Source: Ixodes scapularis
Lineage: Eukaryota; Arthropoda; Arachnida; Ixodida; Ixodidae
DNA length: 64,000 bases
Assembly (NCBI RefSeq): GCF_016920785.2
Contig: NW_024609839.1
Location: 16,183,085 to 16,247,084, forward strand
Reading direction: 5' to 3'
The position numbers and the translations under genes were made by a program. Under the pieces are notes generated by a model, which did not search any database, had not been told where the DNA came from, and saw nothing but the letters and a program-made list of their open reading frames with translations. Every line of letters starts with the position of its first letter. Position 1 is the first letter of the stretch. This document shows positions 57,831 to 64,000 of this stretch, one piece after another.

Positions 57831-58869
57831 TCAAAAGACCGTCAAACACGCATGCGAGGTGTGACCGAAAAACGACGGAATGATGTCGACGCTCAACCAG
57901 CGGCCGGTCTCAGGCTGCAAGGGCAGCGAGGGCTTAAGTTAGCCTCGCCATATGGCTGAGAGGCGGCACACTGCGAGCGCTACGGGGTACGCTCGTCGCG
58001 GCCGCGCGCCGCAGTCGTTCGGTCACCTCTGCTTCTTACACCGTGTCTTCCTATAAACACCTATATAAACTCAAAACCACTCACACTCGTAAAAATTGGC
58101 AAGGTCAACGAGCTTTGCTCGTTCAGCACTCCGCAGACGCCGGCAGCAGTGATTGTTAGCGTTCCAAACCAACAGCGGGAGAAGCAATCTGAGAATACAT
58201 TTGAAAACAGTAATGAGTCGACCTGGTTATTTGCTTCTCAAACGTAAAAAATAGTACATTAAGATACTATTAATGCCCGGAGATATAAAGTTACAACCAA
58301 CCTTTCAAACGTCAATCATCTCTCCTGCCAATGAGAGATGTAAGCAGTAAGCACCTTGTAAGCACGGGGCGCGGCTTGAAGGGTTGCGACCTCCACATTA
58401 TGCAAATAAATCGCGTCTAGTAGTGTAAATATTGCGTGAAAGATGTCTTTCGTGGAAAGATTATTTTAGAAAAAACGTGTCACATGTATGCCCTTAAAAA
58501 AACTTTTTTAACTTGCAGTGTCCCTTTAAGGTGAAATGGCGCTGTTGATACAATATATAAAAGACACGCTGTTCGCTGCACACATGATAGACTTATCGGC
58601 GGACACCCCCCAAGCATTTTCGAAGGATCTGTGCTTAGTTCATGTTTCGAGCATGGCTGCAGGCTGCTTTTGTATGGCCAATCTGACAGTCATACGAGGA
58701 AGAAACACGCCAAAGGCAGTGTCCACAGACAGTCTTATGCCTGATCTAAGAGCCGTCCGACTGCTAATTAGGACCTGTTGAGATGCCTGGTGGCAAGTCT
58801 TGGGGTGCTTTGTTGACGCACGGTTCTGGTTGCTCGTTTTCGGGTGCTGTTGTTGGGGCCTGAGCAGAG
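57831..58869. other. no gene; possible promoter region of the P-like gene
   Basis: A GC-rich stretch (57870-58030) upstream of the P-like gene, then AT-rich DNA. A frame at 58536-58781 (81 codons, plus) has no domain I recognise. Confidence 0.45.
58050..58071 (-). promoter_or_regulatory. TATA-like box upstream of the P-like transposase
   Basis: The minus strand reads GTTTATATAGGTGTTTATAGG, about 240 bases upstream of the THAP start. The position suits a core promoter. The motif is also TATATAAA on the plus strand, so direction is not certain. Confidence 0.3.
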
Positions 58870-58985
58870 TGTCAAACCGGAACCGAACCGACCGGAAAAC
58901 CGGAATCGGACCGTTATTTTTATCCGAACCGAAACTGAACCCAACCGGAATCTTCAGCGCCCTCTTAAACTGAACCGGAAGTGAA
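58870..58985. repeat. AACCGGAACCGAACCG-type simple repeat
   Basis: Repeated ACCGGAACCGAACC and CCGAACCGAAACTGAACC units in a short tandem block, degenerating toward the right. It could be the edge of a transposon or a simple repeat. Confidence 0.6.
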
Positions 58986-59596
58986 AAAAAATATATAACA
59001 GTATAACAGGTTCAATAGGGTTCACGGTATTTCTTTTTTCGTTATTATCAGGAAACGAAAATGGAGCATAAAAAGGTGGCTGCTGTATTTCAATGTATTG
59101 AACAAATCTTCGTATACAGAACTGCAATATGTGAGAAATTCTGGGTTTGTTGGCGCCTGGGAGCGACGCATCTTTTGTTATTCCTCCAATTTAGTTTTCT
59201 GGTAGATTCGAGAATCCTGTTCCTTGTTCGAGGTCCGAATGTTCTACGTGTCGAACATTCTACGCCGATCATTTCAGAAGCTCACGCATGTACATAAGGG
59301 GCTCCGCGTGGCGAGCCGCAGTCGGTTTTCGCCCGAGCGTTCGACTCTGCTGTCACGCCGACTTCGACGCCCGCGGCGCTCTGTTTTCTTCTGTTCCCCT
59401 TTTTATTTTTGGGCACAAGTTCGCCCCATTTATTCATTTGTTTTATTCAGAATACCTCGCATCGCCTTACAAAGGCATTATTGCGAGGGAGGGGTACACA
59501 TACATTTGAGAAAAAGTACAAAAGTACAAAAAGCACTAAAAAAATACAAAGAGCGCGAAGCCGAACATGACATAATAATATCAATTGTTTTTAGGT

Positions 59597-61640
59597 TTAT
59601 GAAGCATCACTTAACACATGGTTAAAGAAAGAAGTGGCAGAAGTTGTAGAAATTATTTCCTCTGGCAGCGAATTGCAGGTGCTCGTTGTGCATGGAAAGA
59701 AGGAGTATTTAAACACATCCGTTCTACATTTATTCTCTCGCACTTGTTTGGAGTGATCACGCCTTCCTGATGAGTAGTGGGCACGCAGCATCCACTTAGA
59801 TTTTTCAATGCCGAAATAACTATGAAAAATATTGTACTAAGCTTTTAGCCGCATAGACAGCCTTCTCTGGAATAATGGAATTAAATCAAGTTCTATTTTT
59901 AGTTGAGTCACACTTGATCCAATGTTATAATTACCCGATATAAAACGAGCTGCTCTATTTTGAACTGCCTTTAGCTGGTTGACAAGGTAGGCCTGGGGGG
60001 GGTCCCAGGAGACACAGGCGTACTCTAATATTGGTCTAATATAGGTTAGATACGGCGTTCATTTGGTAACCTTGTGACCATCTTTAAAGTTACGTCTAAT
60101 AAAGTTCAGCATTCTGGTCGCTTTTGTGGATGTGTACCACGTCTTTGGCCCACGAAAGGTTTTCTGTAAAATATACACCGAGGTATTTGACTTCAGAAAC
60201 AGCTGGTAAAGAAATTTTGCTGATAACGTATTTGACGGTGACAGGCTGTCTCTTGCGCGTGAAACATACACGATTACACTTGGTTATGTTCAAAATCATT
60301 CCCCATTTTTCACACCAGGCGGATATACGACAGATATCTTTCTGCAAAGTCAAGCAATCGGACCTTTTATGAATTTCAGAGTAAAGTACGCAGTCATTAG
60401 CATATAGCCGTATTTTCGATTCTATGGAGTTAGTGATATCATTGATAAAAATTAAATATAAAAGTGGTCCCAATACAGACCCCTGTGGTACTCCGGATGT
60501 AAACCCAAAATTACCCGAGCTCTTGCCGCTGATTAAAACAGATTGATTTCTATGAGATAGGTAATCGCTGAGCCACGCAAGAATCTTGGATGGAATGTTT
60601 AACGTTGCTAGTTTATAGATAATGAACGCGTGAGGTACTGTGTCGAGTGCTTTTTGAAAATCAAGAAAAACGCAATCTACTTGAAGCCCGTTATCAAATG
60701 AAGTTGCACGGTCATGGTAGAACTCAACCAACTGCGTGTCGCAAGAGAACCCTTTTCTAAATCCGTGTTGCGCGGTAGTAAGATAGCAGTTCTTTTCCAG
60801 GTGATTAAAATGTTGCTATAAATTATGTGCTCCATTACTTTGGAGCACGTACAAAGGTGGGAAATAGGTCTGTAGTTTTGTACATGGTCTTTTGAACCTC
60901 GTTTATGTATGTGCACTACGTTTGCTGTTTTCCAATGGCTAGGAAGCCGTCCACTCGAGAGAGACTTTTTATAAAGGACTTCTAAGTGAGATGAGATGGT
61001 TCCAGAGCACGATGCGAGAATACGATCGGGTATACCGTCGGGTCCACTTGCTTTGTTGAGCTTTAATCTGTTCACCAAATTTAGTATTCCGTCGTAAGAT
61101 ATTTCGATTTCATCCATCTTGTCAAGGATCCCTTCGCGAGTTATCAGATGCTCTGTGTTAACTACGGATGAATATACGGAATGGAAATAATTATTGAAGA
61201 GTGTAGATTTTTCTTCTTCACTTACAAGTTGCCCGCAATCACTCATAGGGGGAATGCCGATTGAGGCCTTTTTTTTTACTTAACATATTTCCAGAACTCT
61301 TTCGGGTTGTTCCTCAGTTTTTCGTCAAGAGGGGAATGAAATTTCAGTTTGCATTTATCTGATTTTGTTTTAAATTGTTTGTTTAATTCGGCTAATTGTA
61401 AACGTGAAAATGTGTCATTCGTTTGTCGATATTTTAGGTATGCACGCCTCTTCTTTTTAACCAAGGTACGCAATTCTCGATTCATCCACAGCTTGTCTCT
61501 ACGTCGCCTGCAACAGAGTAGTTTGGAAGGAATGAATGCATTTACTAAGGAGTTTACTTTATTTCTGAAGAGGTTCCAAAGAGTTTCAATGTCGAGTTGG
61601 TGAGAAAGCTCTCTAAACTCAGAGAAATAGTCGCATAGGC
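59597..61640 (-). pseudogene. CR1-type ORF2 reverse transcriptase
   Basis: Frames 61485-61276, 61246-60677, 60731-60096 and 59791-59597 give the RT in order: a basic pre-RT region, NKASGPDGIP, SHWKTANVVHIHKRGS, NYRPISHL, FLDFQKALDTVPH (motif A), SGVPQGSVLGPLL, YANDCVLYS in place of YADD (60393-60404), KTK-like NITKCNRV and VKYLGVYF, and a C-terminal SFFPCTTSTCNSLPEEI segment. The Asp-to-Asn change removes a metal ligand. Frameshifts lie near 60700 and 60095 and between the two N-terminal frames. Confidence 0.9.
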
Positions 61641-62400
61641 TTTGGAAATACCTTCATAGTTGCCGCGTTCGTAAAAGAAGACTTTCCTAGGTAAATGTGG
61701 CCTCTTGATTCCACATATATTGGTTACTCGTCCAACTACAGCTTCATGGTCACTAATTCCACGAAGGCTAGAGACAGTCGATATTAGGCCTTCCCTGTTG
61801 CCAAAAGCAAGTCCAAAGTTGTCGCCCTTGTTGTACCTAATCTTGTAGGGAAGGATACATGCTGGTGCAACTCAAGACTTGAAACAAAGTTAACTAACGT
61901 TTTATATGCCTTAGCGGTATTCAATGTTACGGGTTGACCACCTGCCCACTCTACATCTGGGAAGTTGAAATCGCCTCCAAGTACCAGATTAGGTGTGTCT
62001 ATGCTTGACGAAACATCAAATGGAGAAAACATTGCGCGTTCATCAGGGCCAGGAGGTCTATAGAAAGAACCGACAGTAATAAATTCTCCATTTTCTGACG
62101 CAATCTTGCACCAAACAAATTCACATTTGATACCATTCACTCTGATATCAAAACTTTGAAGGGATTCATGAACTAACACAAAAACTCCTCCACCATGCAC
62201 ATTTCGGTCTCGGCGGTACGCAACACAACCAAAAGGAAAAACTTCAGTATCACGAATGGCGTCATCCAACCAGGACTCTGTACCAATGACAACACTGGGT
62301 TTTGCCAAAGCGGTAAGCGGTAAATAAATAAATAAAACTTTTCCACTTTATTTTTGATACTACGACAATTTATAATCATAACAGCAAGTTCGCGCGTGGT
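61641..62400 (-). pseudogene. CR1-type ORF2 apurinic-type endonuclease
   Basis: MIINCRSIKNKVEKF starts the domain at 62379. A small insertion of TAAATAAATAAA-like repeat near 62310-62336 shifts the frame. 62308-61784 then shows GTESWLDD (catalytic Glu), VGSFYRPP, GGDFNFPDVEW and TRATTLDLLL. ISDHEAV (the final SDH motif) follows in another frame near 61750-61775. All key residues are present, but the reading frame is broken at least twice. Confidence 0.85.
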
Positions 62401-62576
62401 TCTTATCTTATGCCAAGCTTGATACGGTAGCTGCTAGGCTTTTTTTTTTTTTTTTTGCTTTTACACATCCTTTGGCGCTATCATAAAAGTAGTCTACCCC
62501 TTCAATACTGAGCTTATTGAAACGTAGCTTATGTGGCATTCCCTGTGATTTTGCATTGTCCAACAGCTGTTTGCGT

Positions 62577-63371
62577 TCAAACATAATCTTTTCCGAAAAA
62601 TCTTCGCCGACTGAAAAGCCACTGTTTTTTTAGTTTTGATCCTTGGGATAGAACGTGCGGCTTGACTTTGAAGGATAGAAAATGAACAATAATTAGTCTT
62701 GGCTTTTCTGAATTTGAGCAGCCTAGACTGTGAGCACGTTCGATGTCGTTCCCTGTCACGGTCACCTCTAGATTGTTTTGACAGAACTCAATTACTTTTA
62801 ATTCAGAACGGGACAACGTTTCGTTAAGTTCGTCATTGATTCCGTAAAATAATAAATTGTTTCTTCTTGATCTGTTTTCTGAGTCATCCTGTCTAGAGGA
62901 GACCGCAGCAACTTGCGCTGGTAGACTGGCTGAGAGGGCACCGATTTCCTGCATTTCATCTTTGAAGCTATTTAACAGAGCTATTTCCGCTTCCATCGCA
63001 GTGAATTTCTTACTCAGGGCTTCGATTTGTTTGTCAAGTCGAACCTGATTCCGGTTCATTTCTGCCACATCGTTTATTAAAGTTTCCTGTCCATTATCCA
63101 GTTTTGGTAGTAGGTCAACTGCTTTCAGCAATGTCTGGATTTGGGCGTTCGTAAGGGGCTTGGGGTTAAGTTCAGCATCGCCGGAGAGAATCAATGTCAA
63201 TTCTACAAGTGTAGCACAAGGATTTTACAGAAAATTGCGACACCAGGAACACAGTTTTACAAGGACACTGGGGAACGATGCCGGCTCGAGTTTCGAGGAA
63301 TAACGAGCAACTTCTAAATAAACAGGACAAACCTCCAGCAGAAGGAAGCGTAAGCGTGTTGCGTTGCCCAT
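62577..63371 (-). pseudogene. CR1-type ORF1 with leader and degenerate 2A-like motif
   Basis: An ATG at 63369-63371 opens a frame starting MGNATRLRFLLLEV, a hydrophobic leader. One TAA (63225-63227) interrupts it. The same frame then reads LTLILSGDAELNPKP (around 63200-63155), resembling the 2A ribosome-skipping motif DxExNPGP but with Lys for Gly. Next come a heptad-rich segment (MNRNQVRLDKQIEALSKK...), SRRNNLLFYGI and KPRLIIVHFLSF, typical of L1/CR1-type ORF1 RNA-binding domains, to a stop at 62577. Known 2A-bearing ORF1 proteins of this kind make the leader direct the product. Whether that applied here is inference. Confidence 0.75.
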
Positions 63372-63639
63372 GCCGGCACCGCACCCCGTGCGAGAAGTAA
63401 GAGGTTGCTCCTTTTGTAGACTGATCGCACAAGATAACCTTCCAGTCCGTTGCCAGAAGAGCGTTGCGCCAGGCAAGAAGTCCGCTGATCTTGTCCGTGA
63501 CGAGGGGAATTGGCTGCGTTCCTCAAAACCACGTTGATCGGAAGTCAGGGGATGAGGCATCTATTCGACGGCCCATGCCGCAGCGAAGATCTGCAGCAGA
63601 AGGAAGCGTAAACGTGCTGCGTTGTCCATGCCGGTACCG
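63336..63639 (-). repeat. 258-bp 5' monomers carrying duplicated leader starts
   Basis: CAGCAGAAGGAAGCGTAA (63336-) recurs at 63594 after 258 bases, and similarity covers about 47 bases up to 63383 and 63639. Each copy has an ATG (63371 and 63629, minus) followed by GNATRLRFLLL or DNAARLRFLLL. Only the inner one joins ORF1. The outer one stops after about 22 codons. Tandem 5' monomers are known in several non-LTR families, where they carry the promoter. Confidence 0.7.
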
Positions 63640-63691
63640 AACCGTTTAGTTTCTCCAGTTATTATCGCCTCATCACTTGTCATTCGTGACA

Positions 63692-64000
63692 ATGTGATTA
63701 ATCGTGTGTCACGTGGTCACGTTAAGTCATAGTGTTAAGACATGCTGGAAGTAATGTCACGTCACTTTAGCCCCATGACCTCATGTTATGTAGTCCCGAA
63801 ACTCACTGCGTCAAGCCGATTTAAATTTAGAACATTACTATATTCATTAGCGTGGTTGATACCGTCACGTCATATTCCATCGCGACTTTGCACCGTGAGT
63901 AAGGTGATGCCGTGACTTACTCGATGCTCATGAGCCCGAGTCGAGTGCTTGGGTTCATGACGATCAGCATCGCCAAACATTCGGGTAATGGCTCGTGCTC
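63692..64000. other. no gene recognised
   Basis: Contains repeated TCACGT motifs (TGTCACGTGGTCACG, GTCACGTCA, CGTCACGTCA) but no open frame or known element. Confidence 0.5.

Larger units (their letters stand above)
59430..63639 (-). mobile_element. CR1/L2-type non-LTR retrotransposon
   Basis: Minus-strand order: 5' monomers (63639-63336), ORF1 with leader, 2A-like motif, coiled coil and an RNA-binding region (63371-62577), ORF2 with endonuclease and RT and no RNase H (about 62400-59597), and a 3' region ending in a GAATAAAACAAATGAATAAA-like tail. The domain order and C-terminus fit the CR1/L2 side of the non-LTR tree. It is inactive because of frameshifts, stops and an altered RT active site. 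It interrupts LTR-like copy 2. Confidence 0.85.
59230..63691. repeat. LTR-like dispersed repeat, copy 2, split
   Basis: 59230-59429 and 63640-63691 together match copy 1 at 45783-46075. Copy 1 is continuous over the point (GCCCCATTAAACGTTTAG) where copy 2 is cut by the CR1-type element. The repeat is therefore older than that insertion. Class uncertain (solo LTR favoured). Confidence 0.65.

Overview
The window looks like repeat-dense intergenic DNA from an arthropod nuclear genome, most likely a hard (ixodid) tick. The reasons are an abundance of Penelope-like elements with RT plus GIY-YIG, RNase H-bearing and CR1-type non-LTR elements, a tRNA-derived SINE, long homopolymers and many foldback elements. 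The species call is inference. I found no intact host gene, no functional tRNA or rRNA gene and no CRISPR. Every recognisable protein-coding region belongs to a transposable element and is broken by stops, frameshifts or insertions.

Layout. 0-13.7 kb: low-complexity DNA, a 444-bp foldback element (2987-3430), five near-identical head-to-tail copies of a tRNA-derived SINE (6157-7712), a small MITE (9609-9751) and a perfect 66-bp palindrome (12205-12356). 13.7-31.2 kb: three Penelope-like elements (PLEs). PLE A (minus) and PLE B (plus) lie head to head near 21.2 kb, and PLE C is a near-complete plus copy fused at 28.9 kb to its own inverted 3' part. PLE A has been invaded by a short MITE (14130-14564) and by a 5.2-kb LTR element without recognisable gag or pol (15209-20408), which itself holds a TTA-flanked DNA transposon (18246-19784). 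PLE B is split by a 5.7-kb non-LTR retrotransposon with a CCHC ORF1, endonuclease, RT and RNase H (21534-27261), flanked by an 11-bp target duplication.

31-50 kb: mostly unrecognised AT-rich DNA with a solo SINE copy, a decayed Jockey-type RT (33.9-36.8 kb) split by an inverted-repeat element carrying two 9-bp minisatellite arrays, a 191-bp tandem duplication, and several foldback or MITE-like units. 45.8-46.1 kb holds an LTR-like repeat whose second copy recurs at 59.2 kb.

52.1-57.8 kb: the most notable unit is a minus-strand P-element-superfamily (THAP9-like) transposase. It can be followed from a degenerate THAP zinc finger through the catalytic core to a polyadenylation signal. It is interrupted by a second copy of the MITE seen in PLE A, and that copy is itself interrupted by a 2.46-kb element with CACTCT termini. 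59.2-63.7 kb: a CR1/L2-type non-LTR element (minus) lies inside the LTR-like repeat. Its ORF1 opens with a hydrophobic leader and a degenerate 2A-like motif, the leader start is duplicated in 258-bp 5' monomers, and its RT active site reads YAND.

The genes do not form a pathway. The window is a stratified record of successive insertions, and several relative ages can be read directly from which element interrupts which.
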